Assembly: GCA_015698045.1 (NCBI GenBank) | Contig: BLAL01000215.1 | Location: forward strand, 930,001 to 994,000 | Direction of reading: 5' to 3' | Length of the DNA: 64,000 nucleotides | DNA from: Rhizophagus clarus | Taxonomy: Eukaryota > Glomeromycota > Glomeromycetes > Glomerales > Glomeraceae | Shown here: positions 47,331 to 60,337 of the stretch, piece by piece | Layout of the letters: each line of letters starts with the position of its first letter | How positions within the stretch are numbered: position 1 is the first letter of the stretch | Notes under the pieces: model-generated | What the model was told of the DNA's origin: nothing | Seen by the model: the letters and a program-made list of their open reading frames with translations, nothing else | The model's database searches: none | Translations under genes and position numbers: made by a program

Positions 47331-49971
47331 ATAAATCCACAAGCTAACTTTTGTGCGGTCGTTCTGGAGAGGAAAAAAGAATCATACCACGTGTTCACGG
47401 AACGCCTAATTTTACATAATACAAAGAAAAAAAAAAGGTATATAATGGAGAATGAAGTTTTAATGAGTAAATTTTAATAGAGTTACTGTGCTTTATTTTC
47501 TTTACAAAAAAAAAATACGTTCAACTGTACGACCGAAAATTGCTCAAGAGAATTTTTCATGCAAATCATTTCATTTTTTACTGAAGTACAAGTCACTGAT
47601 CAAGAGTCTATTTTATTAGTTACAATGTATTCAGAAAGGTATATATACCCTCAAGTTTTCTCAAAACTTCTTTCTCATAAAAAATATTCTTTTTAAAAAT
47701 TCATTTTACAAAATTATGCGCAAATTAGTAATGTCGTTAAATTGTTTAATAAAATTTTTGAGGTTAATTTCTTGATATAAAAACACTATTAGGGATAGTA
47801 ATGGTTCCTTATAATAATCTCACTCTGTTTCTTATTTGGGATAAGAAAACGTTAAACATTAATTATAGTGATCTGCTTCGCGCAAAAAATAAAAACTTTG
47901 AAAATAACAAATATTCTTTAGTGTTTTATATAATAATATTTTAAATTTATAAAAAAAAAAATACATTTAAATATAAATGGTACATTTATTAGATTATATA
48001 TACACAGAATAATATATTGTAATATTAATATGAACACATACAGTCTGATCTTGATATAACATACCCATGATATAACGAACTCGACTTACCGAACTTTTGT
48101 TGATTTACTGTTTATAATAAAGCATATTAAAAAAACTTTGAAGTTTGAACGTGATCATTTGGTTGGATTTATGCCGATCTTAATGATTAATTCTTGCCAA
48201 AATTAGTTTCTAAATCACGTGATGTATTTATATACCAGCTTTTACTGCAAGCTTATGAGAGTCCGGTATATAAAGAGATTTACATACCGGTTATATCGAG
48301 GTTTATTAGTCTACAAATGTAGTTTAATAAAAAGATGAAACGTAAATCACATTATTAAGCCTTCACTTTCTATCAAAAACAGAAAGCACCAGTTATTGCT
48401 ATTATTTAATTACAAATACTATACATAAAAGTAATGGAAATTTTTTAAAAATTATCATATTTTAAAGCTACTTATAAAGTAATAAAGAGAGAGGAAGAAA
48501 AGAAAAAAAAGAAGGAAGAAAGGGGAAAAAAACAATAAGAAAGAAAGAAAACAAAATATTGAATACAATACATTAAACGTGTTCGTAACTATTTATGATA
48601 AACATTACACCAGATTATTATCATTACAGTTTACCAAAATTATTACCTTTTACCTGCATCCGTAATTCTGACTGTACATATTGAGTTTGTACAATAATAA
48701 TGTACACCCTCAATATACGTTAAGGATAATATCGCATCCATGTAATGTGTGACAGGTTATGCTGAATATATTGCTTTAGAGTACAACTGTAAATGTCAAT
48801 TTTCTTGACTGACATAAATTTGTCTTTGCATTTTTCATCGTTAGAAAAAAAATTTTTACACTTTTTAAAAACATTAAAGAATAAAGAATAAAAAATATGT
48901 ATTTTATACTTTTCATACTTTAAAAAGAATAAATATTTTGCACAATTTTATTAAATAAAAGATTTTATTAAATGTTAGTATATTACATGAAGTATTGAAA
49001 TTTATTAAAAAACGCGTCTACTAGTACATTATTACAAAAAAAAAAAAAATAATAACAGATAACTCCACACAAATATTTTAAGCTAGTTCCAATAAAAATC
49101 ATATATGTGAACTTTAAAACAACATTATTTAAAGCTTATTTCACTTGTTTCTCTTGGCTAAAGTGTTTAAAATATAAATTATAACTTGAAGTAAAAAATA
49201 AAACGCGTCTTAGTATTATAAAAATATAAACTTCGTGAAAATTAATACAAATATACAAGCATCTCCATATCTCATAAACAACTTTTCTTAAGCACTTTTC
49301 ACTGAAATTATGTTGTGAAATCTCTATAAAACGCGTTTGTTAATGAAATATTTATAGCTCTAAAATATTGTTTTATGCCTGAAGTGCTGCTAGTGAAAAA
49401 TATTTAACTTTATTTAACAGAAATTTAAAATATTAGAAAATATTTTTAAAATATGAAAAGGGGAAGAAAGAGTGAAGAGAAAAGTTTTTTATCGCGTTAA
49501 ACGATAAATAAATAATTAGTATAGCTGATGATGATGAACCAATCAGATCCCCTTTGGTTTGTCTCTGATGGTACGGTCAGGCAGCTAATTTGACAATTCG
49601 GCGTAACCTGTCACACATTACATGAATGAAAAAATATCGGATTATGAAGTTGCTTTAAATGTTTGGATAATACACAAAACATTGGTGTGGTCGATGGACT
49701 AATTAAATCAAAACTATGTAAGGTATAAGGCAAAATCACTATTTTTTTTTTGTGAAAAATTGATACTGTAATTCCCATTGATTCAGATTTCGGGCAGATG
49801 CCGGCTAGAAAATTATATTTATTAACCAATATAAAAACCGGTCAGAACCGATTACATTTGCAAGTAAGTCATACGTTTGATTTTTATATATTAATTTTAT
49901 ATAAATATTTATTATCTAGTACCAAAAATTTTATAAAAATTATCATGCATAAGTATTAAATATGCAGAATT
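47331..49971. other. Intergenic, repeats only
   Basis: 48,041-48,312 may be a decayed relative of the 18,028 TIR element (CAGTCTGATCTTGATATAAC; inverted GATATAACC near 48,290). 48,486-48,550 is a purine-only-like GA tract. 48,990-49,340 has three copies of AAACGCGTYT spaced 190 and 128 bp. No gene seen. Confidence 0.4.
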
Positions 49972-50205
49972 TTATCTTGTTCTCGATCTCATTTTCCAAA
50001 CATCTTTCAAAAATTGCGAAGCTTGAATCTCATTTAATTGATTATCTTTTATCCTGAAAATATTTCTTTTGATTTTTTTCTTTGAAAGCGAATTTCTTTG
50101 AGACCATTTTTGAGTTAGATTTGTTACAGTTAATCTTAGTTTTGATTTCTTGAGGTCTTCTGTTATATTAGAATGTGTTTTTAAATCTAATTTATAAATA
50201 ATCAT
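49972..50205 (-). CDS. Possible small basic protein, 77 residues
   Basis: A complete minus-strand frame, Lys/Arg-rich and without the low-complexity bias of chance frames here: MIIYKLDLKTHSNITEDLKK ... NEIQASQFLKDVWKMRSRTR. No domain recognised; the ending vaguely resembles the last helix of HMG-box proteins. It may be an exon of a longer gene. Confidence 0.3.
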   Translation of the reverse strand: MIIYKLDLKTHSNITEDLKKSKLRLTVTNLTQKWSQRNSLSKKKIKRNIFRIKDNQLNEIQASQFLKDVWKMRSRTR

Positions 50206-52059
50206 TCAGCTTGCTGTTGACGAATTAAGATAGAATAAATTCTAATTAAATAATAACGCAGAATAAATTCAGAGTTTCAGTCAAAAGAAAAGCATGGCGC
50301 GCTACTGGTCAGCACGCTATCTTATCGTGAATTCTAACAATACTTTTCCTTAACCGATTAATAATACATTTTATTAGGTTGATCAATATCTTACCTGATA
50401 AGCTCATAATTAAAGTTATTGATTGTGCCGATCGATTGGTAAATATAAATAAATAATAATAAGATTCGTATAAACACACGAATTTATCAAATAATAAATA
50501 TATAATATAAACAAATATTTGTGAAATAACATTTAATAACTTAGAGCAAAGTAATGCAACAAGTTTGCATATGAAGCAAAACCTGCTTTACATGCAATGT
50601 TAACTCTTCGATTAAAAGATTTTGGTCAATAAAAAAAATATGTAATAAATATAATAAGAATAATAAGAATAATTTCAATAATTTATAACCTAATAAATAA
50701 ATTACAATTTAACTATAAAAGATCAATAATTTCAGTTTTATTTTATTTTTAAAATGAGCGAATAATTTTGTTAATTAAAACTCACGAAAATGCTAACTCT
50801 TCCAAACACGTAATAATTTATTACAAGTAATTTACTACGTATCAAATATGCGCTCATTACAAATACGTACTGCAATACACTCATGTATATTTACTGTTCT
50901 TTAATCATTTACGTATTACAAGTTCCCGGAAAATAGTTGTTTATATTTGAGCAACTATAAAATATTTATAGATAATTTATGCTGCTACATACAATAACTA
51001 TGTTATAGTGTGACACGTTGTATATAGTATTCTTGTTTAAATATAATTTTTTTTTTTTAAAAAAAAGGAAGAAAATAATTGGATAACTATATTTAATATG
51101 CGGGGTATGCCGACGGATCACAACAAACATTTTTTAAATTTATAAAATTATTTTTAGATTATTTCATCATAATGACGTGGTTTGTTTGTTTTTCTTTTTT
51201 TTTTTTAAAAAAAAAAAGTTTCCAGTAAATGGACAAAATTACTTTTTTATATATACTGTACATATTAATGTAAAAAGGACTCTAGACACACATTTTTATA
51301 TTTGAAATGCTTTAATAAAATAAAATGAATCAATGAACAAATTTCTAAATTAACAATGAAAAATAATGAAAGGAAATAAAGCAATTAATGAATGAGAAGA
51401 GACTAATCAATTTAAGCAAAATATAAATGCGATCTACAAAACCAAAAACCCTTATTGAAATTTATTTAATTTAGGATTGAGTAACTCAGACAATATAATT
51501 TTGGGTCGATTTTCAGATGAACGTTGCCAATTGGTGAACGAGAATATAAATAGTAATAAAAATAAACAGAAAACGATTTTATGAACGACTTAAATTAATT
51601 AGGAAAACCCGCAATCCGGAAAATGTTGATTCATTGCTTAATTCCTCCTATAAGAGTTGTTACCGTTATAAAGAAATCTAGACTTTTTTCCCAAATAACC
51701 AAATAAAATTTTAATTACACGAAAAAAAAACTTTCACGAATGATTCCTTTTTATTTACGAGAAAATTCCGTACCAGTAAGGAAAAAAAAATACATATTCA
51801 GATTTTATGTCTAAAAAAAATTGCCAATTCTCGAAAAAGAATTAAATATAATAATAGTTAACGTTCTATATTAAATATTATCAAAATATTTAACTTGCGA
51901 GATATATCCGAAATTATAAAAATCATATATTATTCATATTAAAATGTCCAACATATTTATATTAACTTAAATGTTCATAATTTTTTTTGATCAAATGTTT
52001 AAAAATGCCCGACATTGCCATATGAGTACATCGATTCTCATGGCTATCCAATGAGTTAA
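50206..52059. other. Intergenic, AT-rich
   Basis: Nothing recognised except perfect T/A palindromes at 51,047-51,066 and 51,195-51,217. Confidence 0.45.
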
Positions 52060-52365
52060 TTATTGATTAATTATTGAATTTATTTGGTTGCATAGGTTAT
52101 TATAGGCCAGTTTATTATTTCTAGTTGTGGTTTTCCATAATTCTCTCACAACTTTATTGATAACACACTTTCTATATTCTTGCTGTGCTTGATTTCTAAT
52201 GAAATAATGTAGCAGCATATGGCAATCTATTTTTTTTTTTGCGCGAGTATCTTTCCGTTTAAATTTCTCAGACAATTCAACAGCATTTGTGTGTGGAGGA
52301 GGAAATAATGGAGGTCCGTTTGCAACTTCTTGTTGGAGCATTTGAACTTCTTGACCAATATTCAT
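52060..52365 (-). CDS. HMG-box-like small protein (MATA_HMG-type), divergent
   Basis: 101 residues, intronless, starting MNIGQEVQML. A Pro-rich lead (PPLFPPPHTNAVELSEKF) precedes a basic helical region (KKKIDCHMLLHYFIRNQAQQ), then INKVVRELWKTTTRNNKLAY and NNLCNQINSI. The order (Pro-rich lead, ELxxKF, three basic helices with a Trp before the last, and KLAYNNL) follows the MATA_HMG proteins that are numerous in Rhizophagus. The usual PNAF.IYR motif is not kept, so DNA binding is uncertain. Assignment is by eye. Confidence 0.5.
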   Translation of the reverse strand: MNIGQEVQMLQQEVANGPPLFPPPHTNAVELSEKFKRKDTRAKKKIDCHMLLHYFIRNQAQQEYRKCVINKVVRELWKTTTRNNKLAYNNLCNQINSIINQ

Positions 52366-52500
52366 ATTGTTATTTATTATTATATACGTATAATAAAAAG
52401 AAGTCTATTTATTTATTTATCAAAATATTATTATTATTTTTTTTTTGTTTTTTTTTTTGTTTTTTTTAATACACATATACATAATATATGTATATTTCCT

Positions 52501-52693
52501 TTATGAAGAAGATTGACGTGTTGGACGCGGCGTAAAACACATGAAGTTGGGAAATTTTTGGTCATTTTTATACAAAATATAAAAAGTTGTGATATTATGT
52601 TTCGCTCCAATAATATATTGCCAAGCAATCTTATTTCTCTTGAAGTTAATTTGTGTGAATTCGTCTTCATTTGCAATTAAATCAAGAATGAAA
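52501..52693 (-). CDS. Terminal exon of an unrecognised gene
   Basis: A 193-bp minus-strand exon with acceptor TTCAAG and stop at 52,501-52,503. It reads FILDLIANEDEFTQINFKRN, then KIAWQYIIGAKHNITTFYIL and ends PNFMCFTPRPTRQSSS. The coding character is strong, but upstream exons could not be traced past the T13A14 palindrome at 52,766-52,792. It ends 135 bp before the start of the HMG-box-like gene on the same strand. Confidence 0.5.
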
Positions 52694-52699
52694 CTTGAA

Positions 52700-54935
52700 C
52701 ATTAAAAAAAGAATAGAGAATGTTAAATAAATATGCAATAAGGTAAATATAGATTCATGAATATCTTTTTTTTTTTTTAAAAAAAAAAAAAATCAATTTG
52801 AGTGTAACTTCGGTAATCCCGAAATAGTTTTCCGGTTTTTACTAGTCCAAGATGTTCCAAATCTCGTTTTTTTCTTACCACACTTAGCCACTAAGGCTCA
52901 CACAACTATACTAATAACGCGTGACGCGGTACTGTATAATCTAGTATAATATATTTTGTGACATGACCAGTTATCAGTTTACGATGTTATTTTTAAAATA
53001 AAGTTATTAGAAACAATGATGTAATCAGACTTTTTACCTATAAATAGTATATCTAATATAGATCAAAATTTTTGTATTTTCTTCTCAAAGACAATAGCTA
53101 ATGAGATAAAACCGACAAAATTACCTGTGATCGATCCCGTTTTAATATGTTTTAATACGTTTATTTAGTCCTATATTCCATCTACGAAGAAACTATGTCA
53201 AATAAAGACTTATGATATCATGTAAATATGCAAGTTAAGATAATGAACCAATCATCTAGTAAAAAGTTTTGATGCACAAAGAGAAACAGCAAAAAATTTT
53301 TTCAATTGGAATTAATATGACATGAATTCCAATTATAAATCTTTATTTACTTGTACACCTTAATTTTTTTTTAGTTGTATTTATTAATATAATTTTTTTT
53401 TTTTTTTTGAGATGGAAGTGAATATATCTAGTATGACAGATATGCATATCCTCAGTATATTCTCCTTGGAAACGACTATCGGCTAGATATATTTAGTCCA
53501 CAATAATATAATACCTGATACACTTTTAACCCAAATGTACTTATAACCTTATTATTTTATCTTGATTATTAAGTAGTTTATGTTACAAACAGAGATCGGG
53601 GATCAGTCTTTAAAATTTTTAATAAATTTATCCATTAAATATCTCTTATTTTATGTTTTTATTTTTATTTTTATAATGTTATTATTTACTAAATATTTTT
53701 TTATTTTATTATTAATAGCATAAATTTGTAAAACCTCGGAATTTAAGAGTATAGATAATACCGACCAATACAATTGTAACGTTACATGCCCATCAACAAG
53801 GTAACTGTCAGTGTACACGTGTATTTGATGTATTACGTAAGATTATTATTTAAATTTTTTCTAGGGGGAGTCGATAACTTGCCCACCAGTTATCTACCCC
53901 TGAATATGATAATCGTTCATTTATTTAATATATACGCGACCGATGTTCGAGAGTAGATTAGTGTCAGTAAGGACTGTGTATTGCCAAAATTTCATGATTA
54001 TTGGCGCATTATTGGCTTTCTCAGATCCGCGTGTAATAAAATGCGGCGCAACATTTATATATAAGCCATGTCGATCATATTTTTATATCAAATAAAATGC
54101 AACCATATTGTTATACCATTGCGTTTAAGATCCTAGAAAAAAAAATTTTTTTATAAAAAGTTTTTTTTTCTTTTGCAGTTTATAAAGTTTTATATGTAGG
54201 AAACGGAGATTTCATAGTATTTTGCTTCTATAGTATAAACGATTTCTACCTCTTAAATTTTTTTTTGACGCTTATAAGACCTTTTTTGATTATTATTTCT
54301 GTCAACTATTACATTTTTAATAACACTACGCACTACTATATCTCTTTTCTTTCACAAATATGTCCAGTTTGTAAAAAATATGAATATAATAAAATATATA
54401 AACAATAAAGGACTTTTATTATGTTTTAACGTAATTTCAAAATAGGAATTGTTGAGTTTTTTCCTTAAAAAATAATAAACAAGTCATATAAATATGACCA
54501 TATTAATGAAGATCTGACATAATAGCACCAGTTGCAATAAGTTTCTTTGGAGTTATGTATGTATTTGATGTTGTTGTCTCTTGGGGAAACAGAGATTTCA
54601 AACGGCATTTTTTTATTAATTAAAAAACTTCAACGCAAAATTATTTTTTAATGTATGATCCTTTCAATTTTTTATCATTATTATGAAAATCAAATGGTAT
54701 CCATTGTTAAAAGTGAGTTCTTTCAACATGTTGAAAATTTCTTTTTGAATATGATCAGCAACTCAGAACTTAATATCAAAAATTGAATGCAAAAACCAAA
54801 AAAATCTTACACTAACGTGGAATAGTTCAGGCACAGACAGCCAAATAAAGACAGGTAGAAGTACAATTCAAAAGATTATTTATACATGCTAATCTAAACG
54901 TTACGGATCGACATGAATTTCTTTATATTATTTTA
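52700..54935. other. Intergenic, no gene seen
   Basis: AT-rich. One possible tiny spliced frame around 53,788-53,920 (GTAACT donor, TTTTCTAG acceptor) is too short to annotate. Confidence 0.4.
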
Positions 54936-54942
54936 TTATATA

Positions 54943-54971
54943 GATATAGATATAGATATAGATATAGATAT
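54943..54971. repeat. (GATATA)n microsatellite
   Basis: About five uninterrupted copies of a GATATA unit. Confidence 0.9.
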
Positions 54972-56480
54972 GTTAAAATACATTCATATTTATACTTTTC
55001 ATATAGTGAAACTAATATATAACTACTCCATATATACAGTTATTATGGATGCATAATATACTTGATTTTTAACCTTTTTTTTAAAAAAAAAGCTGTCGCA
55101 AGCAGCTTCATAAGTCATAAATAACGTTTTCTAATAAAAAAATAAACTTACTTTAGGTTTCAAATATTGATTTTTTTTTATCATATATACTGACATGAAA
55201 TTGCCGATGGAGTTTTTTTTTCTCTTTAGCGACGTTCAAATGTATTTAAAAGACTTAAACATAACGAAGAGATGCCATATTTCAAGGATGACATATTTTA
55301 ATTGGCTGAATTTTTTAATTGCAAAGGTATTTTCTTCGTTGATCGTTATATGTAGGACACTTTTGTTTATTAGATGTATTATTGTGTTGTCTCCCCTCAC
55401 CCATCACCACGTGTCACGTATTAAATTATAATAAGAAAAAAACCAACTAAATAATAATATGGATAAATTTCGAATAAAAAATTTAAAAAAACAACGATAA
55501 CGAATCTTAAAGAAATAGATATTTGTGTTACGAAATCAGAGGAGCGAAACGCGCGCTATGCTGTAAATTATAGTTACAGATAAATATAAGTATAAATAAT
55601 TATTAAATTCCAAATATAGTCGCTAAGAAATGCGTGTGAAAAAATATATATACTGTATATATTCCAAATGCAGGGGATGCCTAAAGCAGGTTTGATCACG
55701 TGATTTTTACAATTTCCATCACACCCCAGTTTTCCGCTTTTATTATCTATCCCAGGGACAGAATTTTTCAATATGTGAAAATTATTTTGTCACATACCTA
55801 TCTATCACACTGTTAATAGTAAAAACCACCAGCTTTAGACGACCCCCAAATGCAGTAACACACTAACTGAATGCTTAAAAATGGTGACTTCGAGAAACAA
55901 ACGTTCAACGTAAGAAATTGGATCACACTTCTTTTTTCGGATGTTTAAACTCAGATTGTGTTAGACTTATACCAATTTAATAATCCATGTTTAACTGTTT
56001 GACAGAAAATTCTAGAATTAAAAAAATTGAACTACTAAACTGGACTTTCTCCAGAGAAAAGGAAGTCTTATACAGGTAGTTCGTAAGAGAACTGATACCA
56101 TATTAAATTTATTATGAAGACGGAATTCGCAATGTATTTGTTTAATGAATTTTTTTTGTTGCAAACTTTATATTTGTAAATTTATATATTTTTATAAATT
56201 TATATATTAATTTTTCTGTTTTTATAAACTAAAAAAGCTCTAAGTTGAATTATAACTAATCGTGGATTATCGAGAGTTAATTTATTATTTGGTTCTCTGA
56301 AAGAAAACGTTTCAGATATACAGTATAAGTTGTATGTAGTATAAACGCATATGTTACATAATATAATATACAGCGATTGGTTGTTAATGTCGGAAATCAA
56401 AACCAACATAAGGGACGAAAATATTAGTCACGGAGTTTGATCACAGTCACAGCAGTGTCACAGCATATATCAGATATCTA
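54972..56480. other. Intergenic, no gene seen
   Basis: AT-rich. Frames at 55,195-55,431, 55,574-55,771 and 56,200-56,409 have no supporting signals. Confidence 0.4.
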
Positions 56481-56626
56481 AATGTCTAATCGATCGAATA
56501 AAAAGGTATTTTATTGATAATTGTTAAATTATATATGAAATTATACAATGCGTCTGTTCCCTCATAAATTCTGTTCCCTTATAAATTCTATTTTCATAAG
56601 TTTTATTCTATTTTTCATGCTTTCAG

Positions 56627-56842
56627 GCCAACATACTACCGGGATCATCGTAATCTTTTCCATTTCGACCAGGCTAATAAAGAGATAACATCTCAAAGGG
56701 AAAGTTTTTATAAACTGTCAGAATGCCAACCTTCCATATATTCAAATCTCTTAGCATTAAAACTTAACACTCAAAGGAAGCCCGATAATGAAATTAACAT
56801 TTTAAAGAACTTGGAGGAGAACTTTAATGACCTTTTTATATA
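56627..56842 (+). pseudogene. Coding remnant or exon, unrecognised
   Basis: After CTTTCAG an open frame reads PTYYRDHRNLFHFDQANKEI, TSQRESFYKLSECQPSIYSN and ends LKNLEENFNDLFI. The coding character is clear. A possible first exon upstream (ATG near 56,481 with donor AAG|GTATTT) does not join in frame, so the gene is either decayed or its start was missed. The frame after the stop is open to about 57,090 but contains repeated TTTACGGAG/TCCGTGAA motifs that look non-coding. Confidence 0.4.
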
Positions 56843-57586
56843 GGTCTCCAGGAATTTATTCGCCGCCGATAGAAAGTACTTCCTGATATTTTACCTCTCT
56901 AATAAAAATATATCGCTTACAAACCCTTGTAAAAAAAGTCGATCCGTGTTTTATATTCCATCTTTTCTTCGTAAAAAGCCCATATTCACGGAGTTAATAA
57001 CCTTTTATCACGGAATTTACCGAATTATTTTCATTTTCCGTGAATGGATCCGTGAATGGCTCATTTTTACGGAGTTTTTAGAGAAATAACGGATTAAATT
57101 TTTACAGGAAACATTTTAACACAAGTTTAAATGATGTGGGGGGATAATAATTGTTAAATAGTTGTAGAGGAATACCAATAAGCCGCAGATTTGTATATTG
57201 TTTGGATTGCCTGGGAAGTCGTGTGCTGATTGGATCTCCAATGGACAACGATAGATATCTAGGTGTACGTAAATAATAGGAAATAATATACTATTGAAAG
57301 GATAGGAACACAAATATGCAATCGGCATTTGCGTTATTATGTTAAGGCCGCTATTTGATGCGAGTTATGGTTTATGTTTATTTTGTTAAACTAATGTTGT
57401 TATAATATGCACAGATATTGTACATTTTTTATATTTGGTTTATCACAAATATAACACATGGTATCATGAAACAAAAACAAAATTAGTGCTGACATATGCA
57501 GCAAATTATTCGAGAAATTTGTTCAAAACCTGAATATTTGACGCAAGCAATCGAAGTGGATAGCAATTATAGAATATCTTATTTTT

Positions 57587-58150
57587 ACTAACAGACGGAT
57601 TGTTCCTTGCTTCCGCTTGTGAAACATTAAATTTATATGTAAATAGTAAATAACATGATATTATATGCAACCCAGTGGAGTAGTGAATGAATTATCACCA
57701 TTTCTTAAATATTTAACGCAATTATACAGCATCTTATTTTCTATACAACTTTACAGACAGACGGATTATTCCTTCCGCATGTGGAACATTAAACTCATAT
57801 GCAAATAGGAAATAACATGATAATATATGCAGCTCAATTGAGTATTGAATGAATTGTCACTTCATGCGCCATTTTTCTATATAGTTTTAATCGCCTTGCA
57901 CATTATACAAACATTACAAACATTGCTTACACAGTTGCACTCTCTGCTCGTAGCACGTTATAGTAAATAGTATATGTCACGCAATGGTGTAATGGATTGT
58001 CGCGCAACAATAATGGCACATGCATGAATCACGTACGCTATTTTTGTCAACTTCGCTGAAAGACGGATATTTTTCTCCGCTTGCGGAACGTTATATGTAA
58101 ATAGAAAATAGCATGATAATATTATTTGTGTATGACACGCAATAGAAACG
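57587..58150. repeat. Degenerate tandem repeat upstream of the 58.3 kb gene
   Basis: Units at about 57,587-57,705, 57,755-57,868 and 58,060-58,150 share GACGGAT, a CCGC/TTGYGGAACATT word, ATGCAAATAGGAAATAACAT and GATAATATATG. A fourth, weaker unit lies near 57,950. Period is about 165 bp in the first two. The array ends ~155 bp before the ATG of the next gene, so it may be part of its promoter. Confidence 0.65.
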
Positions 58151-58208
58151 AGACATGGCTTGTATAACTCGCACATGCACCATCGTATGATAATTACTGA
58201 AGGTAGGT

Positions 58209-58216
58209 TATAAATA
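58209..58216 (+). promoter_or_regulatory. TATA-like box of the membrane-protein gene
   Basis: TATAAATA followed by CG, 89 bp before the ATG at 58,305. Confidence 0.55.
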
Positions 58217-58304
58217 CGAATAATTCTAATTCTCCCTTTATTCCATTTATTGAAAGTATTTTATTTAGATATTCATATTCACATTCTAAGCTAACATCTC
58301 TCAA

Positions 58305-59300
58305 ATGTCGGACACAATTTATGACCATTTTCCAATCATTAGTATGCTCGATTTCATTATTGGTAGCTTCTTCCCTTTTATAGCTGCATGGAACTACTCT
58401 TTATACAAAGGAGAAAAAGCGGTATGGGTCAGGACTCTTTTTAACTTGGTTGAAGTTAATTTGGTTAAATACGCAATACCTTTCGGTTGTTGCTATGTCA
58501 ACAAAGAAATTTCGTTTCACCATCCAATGACTTATACCTTTTTGATATTGATGATATTAAATGCCATAATGATAATATATTGGATAATCATAAGTTTTAT
58601 TGTAGATGAACTATCGATATTCCATATCGATCGTATTAAACTTTTCAGATTCTCTTTTTTTAAGTATCTTTATCTTTTTTATTTCTTTGTCAACATTGTT
58701 TATCCTACTTATATACACATGTTCGTTGTCTTTATTTTGATAATTTATTATTTTCATCAAAAACTTATTGTGGTTGAATATGCTTTAATATTTTATTTTA
58801 CAACAATATTTATTATTTTTATCCTGAGTTATTTTGTTGTTCGGAAAAATACTGATAACTATTTTGCTGTGACTTTCTTCAACTTTTTATTTATTTCGTC
58901 ACATGTTGTGCTGTTTATTTCACCAAACGATCATTTTACCAAAGCAGAGATCGGAATATGTTTACTTTATTTAAGTAATATGTTCAAAGTCGACGATTTA
59001 TATTTCAGCAAAACGGAAGGTAAAAATGATAAGCGTACGCTTAAACATCATTTAGAGACTTTGTTTGAACATTATCAATCTATACGATGGTTATTTTTTT
59101 GGTTATTTTATACATTATATAAAGATAAAGAGCCTCGGATCGCTGAGGCTAGATATTTCTCTGAGTTTAGTGAATTTACGGAAAGTTACTCAGATAGATG
59201 GTGGTTTGCTAATGAATTATGGGATTATAATTATGTTGAAGATGTTCAAAATTATGATAAAAAGTTATATAAAGCTATAATAGAATATGAATCTATTTAG
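58305..59300 (+). CDS. Multi-pass membrane protein, 331 residues
   Basis: An intronless frame starting MSDTIYDHFPIISMLDFIIG. About seven hydrophobic segments fall between residues ~12 and ~225 (FIIGSFFPFIAAW, YTFLILMILNAIMIIYWIII, YLYLFYFFVNIVYPTYIHMF, VVFILIIYYF, LIFYFTTIFIIFILSYF, FFNFLFISSHVVLFI). A cytoplasmic-looking charged C-terminus follows, with a Trp/Tyr-rich end (SDRWWFANELWDYNY). No transporter or receptor signature is recognised. Coding composition, a TATA box and absence of shadows on the other strand support a real gene. Function unknown. Confidence 0.75.
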   Translation: MSDTIYDHFPIISMLDFIIGSFFPFIAAWNYSLYKGEKAVWVRTLFNLVEVNLVKYAIPFGCCYVNKEISFHHPMTYTFLILMILNAIMIIYWIIISFIVDELSIFHIDRIKLFRFSFFKYLYLFYFFVNIVYPTYIHMFVVFILIIYYFHQKLIVVEYALIFYFTTIFIIFILSYFVVRKNTDNYFAVTFFNFLFISSHVVLFISPNDHFTKAEIGICLLYLSNMFKVDDLYFSKTEGKNDKRTLKHHLETLFEHYQSIRWLFFWLFYTLYKDKEPRIAEARYFSEFSEFTESYSDRWWFANELWDYNYVEDVQNYDKKLYKAIIEYESI

Positions 59301-60274
59301 TATTTTATTGAATTATTAACATGAGAAATTTCGTATATTCTTGTATAATAACAAAAAGGCGCTCGAGAACCATCTTGGCGTAACACATTTAATCCTTACA
59401 ATAGTGAAAAAGTTAAGATTATGTAGGCACATATTTATGAAAATTCAAAATTGTAAATAATAATATTTAATATTAAATAAAATTGAAATTCATTTTGAGT
59501 TCAAGCAGACACAATACTGTATGCATCCGAAATTTCAAGAATAAAAACCAGTTTCTTTGTCATTATTGGTTGTACCGGAACGGATAACCTTGAAATAAGT
59601 AATTAAATTTAATTATTTCATAATTTTTTGAATCATTTACTGTAAATATCACGCACCATATATTTGCTGTAAATTCTCATTCTGAGGAGTTAATAAAAAT
59701 GTTATTTTTTAAGAATCTGGTCGATTATTTTTACTTATCATTCGACCAAGAAGATTGAAAAAATGAAATTGATAATATGTTTTAAATTATCTTTTTTTAT
59801 CATGTACAGATATTAAAAATATTAAACATTAATCTGTTTTTCATAATATTTGTGAATTCAAAATTCCAAATTCAGATGTATCAACCATAATGCCAACGAT
59901 GTGTGACAGAATAATTTCTTGTTTAACTTGGTTCAAGTTAGCCGACAATCATTTTTTTTTTTTTGCGTAAATAATTTTTTTTTTTTCCTTTACATCCATA
60001 TTTAGTTTAATAAATTTATAAAATATGTATGTATGCTAGGACGATACCATTAAATAAGAAAATCCTAACTTAATGTTATGGCGTACCAAAATTACCTAAT
60101 TTAGAACCAAGGCAGTTCCACATAACTACAAACAATTGCCTTCTTTAAACATGTATCTTTTGACCCAGCACAATATGTAATACGATTTCTTTAGTACTAC
60201 GATGCCACAGTAGTAGCACAACTACAATGTAACGTTATTTTTTGTTGCACAAGTTTCGAGTTCATGCTAAAAAG
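59301..60274. other. Intergenic region before the pseudokinase gene
   Basis: AT-rich; no gene seen. The last part, up to 60,337, should contain the promoter of the next gene. Confidence 0.5.
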
Positions 60275-60283
60275 TATAAAAGG
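60275..60283 (+). promoter_or_regulatory. TATA box of the pseudokinase gene
   Basis: TATAAAAGG, 55 bp before the chosen ATG at 60,338. This favours a start there rather than an in-frame TTG further upstream at 60,242. Confidence 0.6.
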
Positions 60284-60337
60284 AGCAAGTTTTTGAAAAA
60301 CATTTTTCTTATACTAAATCTAAACTTTAATTATAAA

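Noticed and set aside
47039-47398. 119-codon minus-strand frame
   Set aside because: Created by the hairpin-repeat module and its T-tracts; Phe-rich, with no signals of a gene.
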